DNA of 15,380 nucleotides from Bacteroidia bacterium (GTDB taxonomy: Bacteria > Bacteroidota > Bacteroidia > Bacteroidales > Dysgonomonadaceae). Numbering within the stretch: position 1 is the stretch's first letter; each line of letters starts with the position of its first letter. Under the pieces are notes generated by a model. It did no database searches, was not told where the DNA came from, and saw only the letters and a list, made by a program, of their open reading frames with translations. The position numbers and the translations under genes are program-made. The stretch lies in the NCBI GenBank assembly GCA_030539475.1, contig JAUNRY010000014.1:1-15380 (forward strand), given 5' to 3'. This document shows, in pieces, positions 1 to 7,054 of this stretch.

Positions 1-13
1 ACTGTAAACTGAA

Positions 14-466
14 ATGGGAAAAGAATTACAAGTAGCAGCGCTGGAAAACGGAACGGCAATAGACCACATTCCAACCAGGCAACTTTTTAAAGTGGTAACA
101 CTGCTTCAGCTGCAAAAGCTCGACAACCGCATCACCATCGGAAATAACCTGAGAAGCAACAAGATGGGCGCGAAGGGAATCATAAAAGTTTCCGATAAAT
201 TTTTCAGGGAAGACGAAATAAACCGTATCGCACTGGTGGCTCCAAGCATAAACCTAAACATCATAAAAGGGTACGAAGTTGTTGAAAAGAAAAACGTTAC
301 GCTTCCGGATGAAATTATCGAAATCGTAAAATGCAACAATCCTAAGTGTATCACCAACAACGAACCGATGAAAACCCGTTTCGAAGTGGTGGACAAAAAA
401 AATGTAATTTTGCAGTGTCATTATTGCGAACTGAAAATTAAGAAAGAAGAAATTGTGCTGAAATAA
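14..466 (+). CDS. pyrI: Aspartate carbamoyltransferase regulatory chain
   Basis: Regulatory subunit of aspartate transcarbamoylase; it binds nucleotide effectors and carries the zinc site that contacts the catalytic chain PyrB in the first committed step of pyrimidine synthesis, in the cytosol. The 150 residues match the usual length (about 150-155). The N-terminal half (about 1-100) is the nucleotide-binding domain, with the conserved IDHIP stretch at 16-20 and a KxExx-like ending. The C-terminal zinc domain has the four expected cysteines, C107, C112, C135 and C138, as CNNPKC and CHYC. The ATG at 14 is the only start that gives the full family length; an in-frame TAA sits at 5-7. No Shine-Dalgarno is visible. 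pyrB should lie just upstream, outside the window; the first bases could hold its stop (TAA 5-7 or TGA 10-12), but this cannot be decided here. Confidence 0.97.
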   Translation: MGKELQVAALENGTAIDHIPTRQLFKVVTLLQLQKLDNRITIGNNLRSNKMGAKGIIKVSDKFFREDEINRIALVAPSINLNIIKGYEVVEKKNVTLPDEIIEIVKCNNPKCITNNEPMKTRFEVVDKKNVILQCHYCELKIKKEEIVLK

Positions 467-487
467 GTTATCAGTTTGCAGTTCGAA
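467..487. repeat. Heptamer tandem array, GTTNNNA type
   Basis: Three consecutive 7-base units begin immediately after the pyrI stop codon: GTTATCA, GTTTGCA, GTTCGAA. All share GTT at the first three positions and A at the seventh. The remainder of the spacer (488-529) also shows loosely 7-spaced AT-rich words such as ATTCATA (508) and ATTGAGG (515), leading into the next array at 530. Function unknown. Seen directly; significance not tested statistically. Confidence 0.6.
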
Positions 488-529
488 ATTCATTCCGAAA
501 GCTGATTATTCATAATTGAGGATGAATCT

Positions 530-557
530 AACTTATCACTCATAACTCACAACTGAA
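530..557 (+). repeat. Heptamer array AACTCAY x4 abutting the metA start
   Basis: Four in-phase heptamers start at 530, 537, 544 and 551, each matching AACTCAY at five or more of seven positions; the third is exact. The array ends three bases before the metA ATG at 561, so it would form the leader next to the start codon. The 16-base stretch 538-553 recurs exactly, in reverse complement, at 4789-4804, in front of the E2 gene. No Shine-Dalgarno is present here, so the array occupies the ribosome-binding region. Confidence 0.7.
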
Positions 558-560
558 TAA

Positions 561-1496
561 ATGCCCGTAAATTTACCCGATAACCTCCCCGCGATAGAAA
601 TCCTGCGAAAAGAATCCATTTTCGTGATGAGCGATTTACGCGCTTCCACCCAGGACATTCGTCCGTTGAAGATACTTATCCTCAACCTGATGCCGCTTAA
701 AATCACCACCGAAACCGATTTAATCAGGCTCCTGTCCAACTCGCCGTTACAGATTGAGATTGAGTTTCTGGGATTAAAATCGCATACTCCCAAAAACACG
801 CCTATTGAGCACCTGCAAACGTTTTACAAAACTTTCTCGAAAGTAAGGGACAACTATTACGACGGTTTTATCGTAACCGGCGCTCCCGTGGAATTGCTCC
901 CGTTTGAAGAAGTGCGCTATTGGCAGGAGCTCACCGGCATTTTCGATTGGGCGCGAACCCACGTAACCTCAACCTACTATATTTGCTGGGCGGGACAAGC
1001 GGCCATGTATCATTTCTACGGCGTACAGAAGTATCCGCTGGACAAGAAAATATTCGGCGTTTTCCCGCATACCATCAACGATAAATCGTTTCCGCTTTTC
1101 CGGGGGTTCGACGATGAGTTTTACGCTCCGCACAGCCGCCACACAACCGTTTACGCCGAAGAAATCTCCCGGCATCCGGAGCTGGCTATCCTGTCGCAAT
1201 CAGAGGAAGCCGGTGTTTACATTGTTGCATCGCGCGGCGGACGCGAGTTTTACGTTACGGGACATTCCGAGTATTCGCCCATAACGCTTCACAACGAATA
1301 CTCGCGCGATATTCAAAAAGGATTGGACAACGTGGAACTTCCAAAAAATTATTATCGCGGCAACGACCCCCAAAAACCACCCCTTGTTTTGTGGAGAAGC
1401 CACGCAAACCTTTTATTCATAAATTGGCTTAATTACTTTGTGTATCAATCAACTCCATTCAACACCGAAGATATAAAAGACTTGGGGGAATTGTAG
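561..1496 (+). CDS. metA: Homoserine O-acetyltransferase (MetA family)
   Basis: Activates homoserine by O-acylation at the entry to methionine synthesis; cytosolic. The 311 residues are the normal length for MetA. The catalytic triad is visible: C142 in ICWAGQAAMYHFYG, H235 and E237 in the GHSEY motif. Residue 111, in TGAPVE, is glutamate. In the MetA family Glu111 is associated with acetyl-CoA use, while the succinyl-CoA enzyme of E. coli has glycine there; so although the family is often named succinyltransferase, acetyl-homoserine is the likelier product (inference from that residue). Start at 561 gives the typical MPVNLPDNLPA beginning. The gene follows pyrI at 94 bases, a spacer filled with heptamer arrays, so co-transcription is uncertain. 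No SAM riboswitch structure is evident in the spacer. Confidence 0.96.
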   Translation: MPVNLPDNLPAIEILRKESIFVMSDLRASTQDIRPLKILILNLMPLKITTETDLIRLLSNSPLQIEIEFLGLKSHTPKNTPIEHLQTFYKTFSKVRDNYYDGFIVTGAPVELLPFEEVRYWQELTGIFDWARTHVTSTYYICWAGQAAMYHFYGVQKYPLDKKIFGVFPHTINDKSFPLFRGFDDEFYAPHSRHTTVYAEEISRHPELAILSQSEEAGVYIVASRGGREFYVTGHSEYSPITLHNEYSRDIQKGLDNVELPKNYYRGNDPQKPPLVLWRSHANLLFINWLNYFVYQSTPFNTEDIKDLGEL

Positions 1497-1499
1497 TTT

Positions 1500-1513
1500 G
1501 GCTACCGGCTATT
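1500..1513. repeat. Two-unit heptamer repeat GGCTAYY
   Basis: GGCTACC and GGCTATT are adjacent, in phase, three bases after the metA stop; the next seven bases (AGTTGCG) continue only weakly. This is a minimal array, listed because it shares the period of the other spacer repeats. The rest of the 1497-1577 gap is AT-rich with no clear promoter box. Confidence 0.4.
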
Positions 1514-1577
1514 AGTTGCGTAGGAAATTTTGGGGGAGTTATTTTTTCATCATTACGAAACCGTTTAACAAAAAAAT

Positions 1578-1907
1578 ATGTCCGTATTTTCTTTCTTCAA
1601 AAGCAATCCACACCCGGTACAATCGCTCAACGCGGCGGATTTTAAGGCCGCCATTGCCGATAAAAGCGTTCAGCTTATCGATGTGCGTACCGCTCAGGAA
1701 TACGCGCATGGCACTATTAATGACGCTGAATTGATTGACGTTTCGGCAGGAGATTTCGAGCAAAAAATTGAGAAACTGAACAAAACCCTCCCCGTGGCGG
1801 TATTCTGCCACAGCGGCACCCGAAGCATGTTTGCCGCTAAAATACTTGTCAAAAAGGGATTTCCGGCCGTTTATAATTTGAAAGGCGGAATAATTTTCTG
1901 GCAATAG
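1578..1907 (+). CDS. Single-domain rhodanese-like sulfurtransferase
   Basis: A stand-alone rhodanese domain of 109 residues, a common size for the GlpE/PspE type, predicted to carry sulfane sulfur as a cysteine persulfide. The domain begins at about residue 15 with the usual acidic and aliphatic pattern (LIDVRTAQEYAHGTI, 33-47). The active-site loop is CHSGTRS, with the catalytic C77, followed by the helix AAKILVKKGF and the closing LKGGIIFW, which corresponds to the conserved L.GG...W end of the family. There is no signal peptide or membrane segment, so it should be cytosolic, unlike PspE. It lies 81 bases after metA on the same strand and converges on the lpd gene. The physiological sulfur acceptor cannot be told from the sequence. 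A longer, weaker frame exists on the other strand, but the motif content clearly favours this one. Confidence 0.93.
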   Translation: MSVFSFFKSNPHPVQSLNAADFKAAIADKSVQLIDVRTAQEYAHGTINDAELIDVSAGDFEQKIEKLNKTLPVAVFCHSGTRSMFAAKILVKKGFPAVYNLKGGIIFWQ

Positions 1908-1926
1908 AAAGTTGCGGGCTTTTAAA

Positions 1927-1948
1927 GCAGGCAAAAATATTCGCCTGC
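1927..1948. terminator. Possible hairpin between convergent genes
   Basis: Inverted repeat GCAGGC (1927-1932) and GCCTGC (1943-1948) with a 10-base AT-rich loop, lying between the convergent rhodanese and lpd genes. No T-run follows on the plus strand; on the minus strand only a short TTTAAA follows. It may terminate lpd transcription weakly, or be incidental. Confidence 0.35.
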
Positions 1949-2037
1949 CCTACTGTCCCCTTTAGCACAAGAAATGAGCGTAGCGAAGGGATTGTGTTTC
2001 ATTTCGTAAAATATTATTACCGAAGGCATTACCAACA

Positions 2038-3384
2038 TTATTTGTGTATAGCCCTATCCACCGCGTCGAAACCCGCTTCGAAGAAAATTTCAGAAACCGT
2101 GGGATGCGCGTGAATGGTGTTGGCCACATCGTAAACCGTGGCTTCAACCTTTAGGTAGGCGCCGGCTTCGGCAATCATATCGGTTGCGTTTTCCGCCACA
2201 ATCTGCACACCCAGCACCTGTCCGTATTTTTTATCGGAAAGCAGTCTAATAAAGCCATCCGTGTTGTCTTCAATCAACGCTTTTCCGTTTGCCGACAACG
2301 GGAACTCGCTTATTTTGTAATCGTAGCCTTCGTCCTTGATTTTTTGCTCCGTGAGCCCAATTTGGGCAATTTCGGGCGTGGTGTACATGTTTATCGGATA
2401 AGTGGAGTAATCGAAGTGCGCCTTTATGCCTTTGATGGAATTAATAACCTGTATTCCCTGTGCCGATGCCATGTGCGCCAAAAAACTTTTTCCGCCGGCA
2501 TCGCCAATGGCATAAACGCCGTCGATGTTTGTTTGAAAATTATCGTCGGTTTTTATGAATCCGCGTTCGGTTAAATGCAAGGGTGTTTCGCTTTCGGGGA
2601 TGATTGCTTTTCGGGAATTGCAATTAACAATAAGTTCACATTTCACCTTTTTATCGCTGAACAACAACTCTTTATCTTCAAACTTTTCGGGATAAGCGTC
2701 TGTGATTAACTCAACGTTGTCGGACACGATTTTCTTCTTGATGTATTCAATGAGGTAAGTGTCCAACCCGTCTAAAAAGTAATCGCTGTTGGCTACCAGC
2801 GTAACGTTTTTTCCGATAAGCCTGAAAAACTGCGCCATTTCCACCGCCGAAATATGGTTGCCGGTAACGACAATGTTTTCGGGAAAATCTTCCAGTTCGA
2901 ACAATTTTTCCATTTCCACAACGGGCGCGTTCGCGAGCGCATCGTCCATGGCTTTTGGTTTGGAACCGGTTGCCACAATGATGTGGCTGGCGGTAATCCT
3001 TCGCTCATCAATAAGTACAGAGTGGCCGTTCCCAATTTTCGCCACTCCGTTTATCACTTCAATTCCGTTTTTTTTGAGCAAAAAATTCACGCCGGCAGTC
3101 AGTTTTCGGGTGATGCGTTTCGAACGCGACTTTACTTTGCCCCAGTTGAAAGAAACGTTTTCGGCGTTTACGCCATCGATGCCGAACTCAGAAATGTTTC
3201 CCACTTTTTTCAGGTTTTTCGCACTTTCCAGAATCGCTTTCGTTGGGATGCAACCCCAGTTTAGGCACATACCGCCAATGTATTGCTTCTCCACGATAGC
3301 CGTTTTCAGCCCCACCTGCCCGGCCCTGATGGCGGCTACATATCCGGCCGGCCCCGCGCCGATGATTATTACGTCGTAATCCAT
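2038..3384 (-). CDS. lpdA: Dihydrolipoyl dehydrogenase (E3), atypical NAD site
   Basis: E3 flavoprotein that reoxidises the dihydrolipoyl arm of E2 and reduces NAD+. It is 448 residues, slightly short for a family usually near 460-475. The FAD dinucleotide motif GAGPAGY is at 9-15; the redox disulfide is C40/C45 in CLNWGCIPTK; a second FAD motif, YAIGDAGG, is at 291-298; the C-terminal interface has the catalytic pair H427 and E432 in HAHPTVSE. These are all intact. The NAD domain is unusual: where the family has GGGxIGxE, residues 175-182 read GNHISAVE, so two glycines are replaced by His and Ala, and the acidic residue expected at the end of the next strand is Asn199 (VANSD). It is the last gene of the E1alpha-E1beta-E2-E3 unit, 98 bases after E2. 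Either nicotinamide cofactor binding is altered or this is a diverged E3. Confidence 0.93.
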   Translation of the reverse strand: MDYDVIIIGAGPAGYVAAIRAGQVGLKTAIVEKQYIGGMCLNWGCIPTKAILESAKNLKKVGNISEFGIDGVNAENVSFNWGKVKSRSKRITRKLTAGVNFLLKKNGIEVINGVAKIGNGHSVLIDERRITASHIIVATGSKPKAMDDALANAPVVEMEKLFELEDFPENIVVTGNHISAVEMAQFFRLIGKNVTLVANSDYFLDGLDTYLIEYIKKKIVSDNVELITDAYPEKFEDKELLFSDKKVKCELIVNCNSRKAIIPESETPLHLTERGFIKTDDNFQTNIDGVYAIGDAGGKSFLAHMASAQGIQVINSIKGIKAHFDYSTYPINMYTTPEIAQIGLTEQKIKDEGYDYKISEFPLSANGKALIEDNTDGFIRLLSDKKYGQVLGVQIVAENATDMIAEAGAYLKVEATVYDVANTIHAHPTVSEIFFEAGFDAVDRAIHK

Positions 3385-3415
3385 ACTATGATTTGTTTTG
3401 TGTATTGAATTTAAA

Positions 3416-3484
3416 ATGTCCGATGTCGGGATGAACGAAGGCCGATGTTAATACCCTAATGCTCTTCGCCCAACGCTCAATGCT
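3416..3484. repeat. Heptamer arrays in the E2-E3 spacer
   Basis: Two separate heptamer tracts fill much of the 98-base gap between the E2 and E3 genes. The first is ATGTCCG then ATGTCGG at 3416-3429. The second has four in-phase units at 3457, 3464, 3471 and 3478 (TAATGCT, CTTCGCC, CAACGCT, CAATGCT), consensus YAAYGCT with the second unit degenerate; its end overlaps two bases of the E2 stop codon. No terminator or promoter box is apparent in this gap. Confidence 0.55.
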
Positions 3485-4769
3485 ATTCCATCAGCAGCGC
3501 CACCGGGTCTGACAGGTATTCCATTATTTTGCGGATGAAGCGGGTAACTTCGCCGCCATCAACAATGCGGTGGTCAACCGATAGCGACAATGTCATCACG
3601 TTGCCAACCACCAGTTCATCGTTCTTTACCACGGCGGTTTTCAGAATTCTTCCCACGCCCAGAATGGCTGCCTGCGGGTAATTGATAACCGGCGTGGCAA
3701 ATATTCCGCCAATGGAACCGAAATTGGTGATGGAAAACGTTCCGCCTTTCATGTCGTCTATTGTTAATTGGCGTTTTCTTGCTTTTTCGGATATTTCTTC
3801 AATGCGTTGGGCAAGTTCAAAGATACTCAATTTATCGGCATCTTTTATCACGGGAACAATTAAACCGTCGGGCGTGTCCACCGCCAGCGAAATATTGTAC
3901 CGGTTGTTGAATATGAGCCTGTCGTTTTCCCAATCCATGCGCGAATTTAACTGCCTGTGCTCTTTGAGCGCGTGCACAACGGCTTTGACGATAAACGGCA
4001 GGTAAGTGAGTTTTGCGCCTTTGTCGGCGTATTTCTTTTTATAGTTGTTTCTGATTTTTATTAAATCCGATATCTCCACTTCTTCGAAAACCGACATGTG
4101 CGCCGCGTTATGCTTGGAGTTGAGCATGTTTTTGGCAATGGTTTTGCGCAATTGGGAAAGCGGCTCGTAGGTTACCTCGTCATCGGCAAGGGTGTTTTCC
4201 GGGATTTTTGGGGAAGCCGCTTTTTTCTTGGGTTTGTATTTCAGGATGTCGTCTTTGGTAACTCGTCCGGCGGGGCCGCTTCCGGTAACTTCGTTAATAT
4301 CGATGTTCATTTCCTTGGCCATGGCACGGGCTACCGGTGTGGCCAGCGCTTTGCGGGGCGATTGGGGCTTCTCGCTTTCCGAAGCGTCCGTACCCTCGTG
4401 GCTGGCGGGCAAAACAGCGCTTGCAGCAGCCATTTCCATGGTTCCTACCACGGTTTCGGCTTTTTCTTCGGGTTCCGGTTCGGGAGCAAATTCTTTTTTT
4501 ACCTCTTCCTGAGCTTCTTCGGCAAAAACGCCTTCTATCTCTATTTCCACCAGCGGGCTTCCCACTTTTATGACATCGCCGACGTCCCCAAACAAAGCCA
4601 CCACGGTTCCCGTTCGGGGCGAAGGGATATCGGCCACCACCTTATCGGTTTCCATTTTCACCAGTGAATCTCCGGTGCTAACGGCTTGTCCTTTTGTAAC
4701 GTACCATTCTAGGATGGTTCCTTCTTCGAGCCCTTCCCCGATATCGGGAAAATTAAAAATATATCTCAT
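3483..4769 (-). CDS. 2-oxo acid dehydrogenase E2, dihydrolipoamide acyltransferase
   Basis: Core subunit of the complex: it takes the acyl group from E1 on a swinging lipoyl arm and transfers it to CoA. Domains in order: one lipoyl domain at about 1-80, with the lipoylated lysine K43 in METDKVV; an acidic, Pro- and Ala-rich linker at about 81-138; the peripheral-subunit-binding domain at about 139-178 (ATPVARAMAKE, then GSGPAGRVTKDDI); a basic linker; and the catalytic domain at about 200-428. The active-site motif SVDHRIVDGG gives H400 and D404. At 428 residues it is a normal one-lipoyl E2. The start at 4769 reads MRYIFNFPDIGEGLEEG, the usual beginning. It is separated from E1beta by 92 bases containing a heptamer array that ends one base before the ATG. 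Acetyl or branched-chain acyl specificity cannot be settled by eye. Confidence 0.96.
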   Translation of the reverse strand: MRYIFNFPDIGEGLEEGTILEWYVTKGQAVSTGDSLVKMETDKVVADIPSPRTGTVVALFGDVGDVIKVGSPLVEIEIEGVFAEEAQEEVKKEFAPEPEPEEKAETVVGTMEMAAASAVLPASHEGTDASESEKPQSPRKALATPVARAMAKEMNIDINEVTGSGPAGRVTKDDILKYKPKKKAASPKIPENTLADDEVTYEPLSQLRKTIAKNMLNSKHNAAHMSVFEEVEISDLIKIRNNYKKKYADKGAKLTYLPFIVKAVVHALKEHRQLNSRMDWENDRLIFNNRYNISLAVDTPDGLIVPVIKDADKLSIFELAQRIEEISEKARKRQLTIDDMKGGTFSITNFGSIGGIFATPVINYPQAAILGVGRILKTAVVKNDELVVGNVMTLSLSVDHRIVDGGEVTRFIRKIMEYLSDPVALLME

Positions 4770-4770
4770 A

Positions 4771-4805
4771 ATTAGTGATGAGTTACGGGTTGTGAGTTAT
4801 GAGTT
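4771..4805 (-). repeat. Heptamer array AACTCAY x5 abutting the E2 start
   Basis: Read on the minus (coding) strand from 4805 down to 4771, five in-phase heptamers match AACTCAY at five or more of seven positions (three are exact). The last ends one base before the E2 ATG (4769-4767). The same heptamer, in the same orientation to its gene, precedes metA at 530-557; 4789-4804 is an exact 16-base match to 538-553. The rest of the gap (4806-4861) is AT-rich without a recognisable -7 box. Confidence 0.75.
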
Positions 4806-4861
4806 GCAAACGGTAACTAATTAATTACAAAATCATAACACCACAACAATTTGAATTAATT

Positions 4862-5839
4862 TTAAAATTTGACTGTTCTCTCTATTTCATAAAAGATCCT
4901 TTCGGGCGTGATCATAAAATATTTTTCGCCTTGCGCGAGCGGAATTACCGTATCAAAACCCATTACCCGTTTGGGTGGAGCTTCCAGATGCAGGAACGCT
5001 TCTTCGTTGGCAATGGCAATAAGCTCCGAACCCACGCTGAACGAACGTTGCGCTTCGGCTACAACCACCAGTCGGCCTGTTTTTTGGATTGATTGTTTGA
5101 TGGTTTCCTTGTCGATGGGGTAAATGGTTCTTAAATCGATAAGTTCCACCGAAATTCCGGCTTCTTTCGTTTTCACCATCGCCCGCTGGCATTCGCGAAT
5201 CATTGCTCCGAAGGCTACTACCGTTACGTCTGTGCCTTGGGTAAGCACCTTGGCTTTCCCGATGGGAATGGAGAATTTGTCGGTGCTTACTTCTTGTTTT
5301 ATAGCCCTGTATATTCGTTTGGGTTCCATAAAAATCACCGGATCTTTGCTTTCGATGGCCGCTATCAGCAGCCCTTTCGCGTCGTGCGGGGTGGACGGAG
5401 CCACTACTTTCAGGCCGGGAATGTGTGCATAGAATGCCTCCGGACTGTCGGAATGATGCTCCAGCGCGTTGATGCCTCCTCCGTAAGGAAACCGGATAAC
5501 GAGCGGCGCGCTGAATCTCCCGCGCGAACGGTTTCTCATGCGCGAAATGTTGGAAACGATTTGGTTGAAAGCGGGGTACGAAAATCCGTCGAACTGCATT
5601 TCCACCACCGGTCTCAATCCCGAAAGCGCCATGCCCAAGGCTGTGCCGGCGATAGCCGATTCGGCAAGCGGCGAATCGAACACCCGCTCCGCACCGTATT
5701 TCTTTTGCAAGCCATCCGTTACCCGAAACACGCCTCCCACAACGCCCACGTCTTCACCGTACACCACTACGCTGTTATCTTCTGCCAGTTTTATATCCAA
5801 GGCGTTGTTAATTGCCTGCACCATTGTCATCACACTCAT
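4862..5839 (-). CDS. 2-oxo acid dehydrogenase E1 component, beta subunit
   Basis: Beta chain of an alpha2-beta2 thiamine-diphosphate E1, which completes the cofactor site and the channel for the E2 lipoyl arm. It has 325 residues, the family length. Visible marks are GEDVG at 28-32, the cofactor-activating glutamate E60 in PLAESAIAG, the aromatic patch MQFDGFSYPAFNQI, the HHSDSPEAFYAHIPGL segment with H128 and H129, and the C-terminal transketolase domain with GSELIAIA and RVMGFDTVIP. Its start overlaps the E1alpha stop by four bases (ATGA), which with the strong Shine-Dalgarno just upstream points to translational coupling and equal subunit yield. Residues around HHSDSPEA resemble both pyruvate and branched-chain enzymes. 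Confidence 0.96.
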   Translation of the reverse strand: MSVMTMVQAINNALDIKLAEDNSVVVYGEDVGVVGGVFRVTDGLQKKYGAERVFDSPLAESAIAGTALGMALSGLRPVVEMQFDGFSYPAFNQIVSNISRMRNRSRGRFSAPLVIRFPYGGGINALEHHSDSPEAFYAHIPGLKVVAPSTPHDAKGLLIAAIESKDPVIFMEPKRIYRAIKQEVSTDKFSIPIGKAKVLTQGTDVTVVAFGAMIRECQRAMVKTKEAGISVELIDLRTIYPIDKETIKQSIQKTGRLVVVAEAQRSFSVGSELIAIANEEAFLHLEAPPKRVMGFDTVIPLAQGEKYFMITPERIFYEIERTVKF

Positions 5840-6924
5840 TTAACGCCTCCTTTCCATTCTAAAAACTGCTCGTATTCTTCTTTCTGTCTTTTCAAGTCAT
5901 CCGGCATTTCGGCATACAAGTGGTCAAAAACATCGCTTAACGGATAAGGGGCGAAATTTTCGGCTTCCAGAAATTGCTTGTCCACTTCTTCCTTGTATTT
6001 CTTTATCAATTCATCTTCATTTAATTTCCAGATTCCCTTGTGTTCCATGTATTTTTTTAACCGGAGCATCGGATCGGCCAGGCCCCATTTCGTTTCTTCG
6101 TCTTTCAACCGGTATTTGGTGGGATCGTCGGATGTAGTGTGGGCTTCGGATCGATAAGTAAATGCTTCAATTAACACCGGCCCTTTTCCGGAAGTTACAT
6201 GTTCCAAGGCTTTCCGGTAAACGAGGTACATGGCAAAGAAATCGTTTCCGTCTGCTTTGATGCCCGGAATGCCGAACGCTACCGATTTCACGGCCAGGTT
6301 TACGGAATTGGTCTGCGTGTGAACGGGTACGGAGATGGCGTATTGATTGTTTTGAATGGTGAATATTACGGGAACTTGCCACACGCCGGCGAAATTGAGC
6401 GCCTCGCTGAAATCGCCTTCCGACGTGCCTCCGTCGCCAATGAAAGTGAACACAATGTCGTCTTCTTTGCGGTATTTCATCGAATAGCCAATGCCTACGG
6501 CATGGGGAAATTGCGATGCGATAGGCACATTAATGGGCAACACGCGCGGGGCGTTTTTAAAATTGCTTCCCTGCTCGTTTCCATTGAAAAACAAGAAAAT
6601 ATCTTTCATTGTTACACCTTTTGCCAGCATCACACCCAGTTCCCTGAACGCGGGAACCAGCCAATCGTTTTCACGAATGAGCATTCCGGCGGCAATGTGA
6701 ATAGCTTCCTGCCCTTTATTGGACGGGTAGGTGAACATGCGTCCCTGACGCTGATAAGATATGGCCATGCCGTCGGCTACACGCTCGTAGAGCATAGCTT
6801 TGTAGGCTTCTATAATAGTATTGTCGGATATTTCGGGGAAAAGGTCGGGGCGGATAACCCTGCCATCGTTGTCGATAATCCTGAGTATTTTATCTTCCGA
6901 CGGGTTAAAGTCTTCGAAAATCAT
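5836..6924 (-). CDS. 2-oxo acid dehydrogenase E1 component, alpha subunit
   Basis: Alpha chain of the thiamine-diphosphate E1 that decarboxylates a 2-oxo acid and acylates lipoyl-E2. At 362 residues it is the size of the Gram-positive PdhA type. The thiamine-diphosphate motif runs from GDGGTSEG (163-170) to NNQYAIS (192-198). The loop AHTTSDDPTKYR (261-272), with H262, corresponds to the lipoyl-facing phosphorylation loop of this family. An N-terminal extension of about 35 residues precedes the helical start of the domain. It is first in the operon, followed by E1beta (4-base overlap), E2 and E3. The DDPTKYR loop and the overall pattern favour a pyruvate/branched-chain type enzyme, not the fused 2-oxoglutarate E1; which substrate is used remains open. 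The promoter should lie in the 6925-7260 gap, but I find no good -7 box on this strand. Confidence 0.95.
   Translation of the reverse strand: MIFEDFNPSEDKILRIIDNDGRVIRPDLFPEISDNTIIEAYKAMLYERVADGMAISYQRQGRMFTYPSNKGQEAIHIAAGMLIRENDWLVPAFRELGVMLAKGVTMKDIFLFFNGNEQGSNFKNAPRVLPINVPIASQFPHAVGIGYSMKYRKEDDIVFTFIGDGGTSEGDFSEALNFAGVWQVPVIFTIQNNQYAISVPVHTQTNSVNLAVKSVAFGIPGIKADGNDFFAMYLVYRKALEHVTSGKGPVLIEAFTYRSEAHTTSDDPTKYRLKDEETKWGLADPMLRLKKYMEHKGIWKLNEDELIKKYKEEVDKQFLEAENFAPYPLSDVFDHLYAEMPDDLKRQKEEYEQFLEWKGGVK
5846..5853 (-). promoter_or_regulatory. Strong Shine-Dalgarno for E1beta inside the E1alpha end
   Basis: On the minus strand AAAGGAGG lies six bases before the E1beta ATG, within the codons for the last residues (WKGGVK) of E1alpha. 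A near-perfect anti-16S match is unusual here, where other genes lack any. With the ATGA overlap it decides the E1beta start and suggests coupled translation. Part of the match is also fixed by the Lys-Gly-Gly codons, so selection is inferred, not shown. Confidence 0.65.
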
Positions 6925-7054
6925 TTCACTGTGATTTTTATAGTAAATGTTATTTAGAATGATTTTAAAAATATGAATCTATACAACTATAACGAATAAC
7001 TTACTTTAAGGTTTGCCCAAATGGTGAATTTATTTATTTTTTGGGGTTTTGAGG

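Noticed and set aside
1..12. Possible last codons of pyrB
   Set aside because: Either of two stops (TAA 5-7, TGA 10-12) could end it, and only two or three codons are present, too few to identify.
467..560. A riboswitch (SAM type) before metA
   Set aside because: The spacer is only 94 bases and made of short repeats; I see no GC stems or conserved SAM-riboswitch core.
1539..1934. A 131-codon open frame on the minus strand over the rhodanese gene
   Set aside because: It is a shadow of the rhodanese frame, which has the CHSGTRS active site and the complete domain; the minus frame shows no family pattern.
2789..3379. Open frames of 196 and 136 codons on the plus strand within lpd
   Set aside because: Complement of the lpd coding sequence; composition is typical of antisense reading of a real gene, and no domain is visible.
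4098..4667. A Phe- and Gly-rich 189-codon plus-strand frame over E2
   Set aside because: The composition follows from antisense reading of the acidic and Lys-rich E2 linker; no signal or domain.
5237..5947. A 236-codon plus-strand frame across E1beta
   Set aside because: Antisense shadow of E1beta and the E1alpha end; no start signal or recognisable product.
6199..6957. A 252-codon plus-strand frame over E1alpha
   Set aside because: Antisense of E1alpha, whose thiamine-diphosphate motifs and family length are clear.
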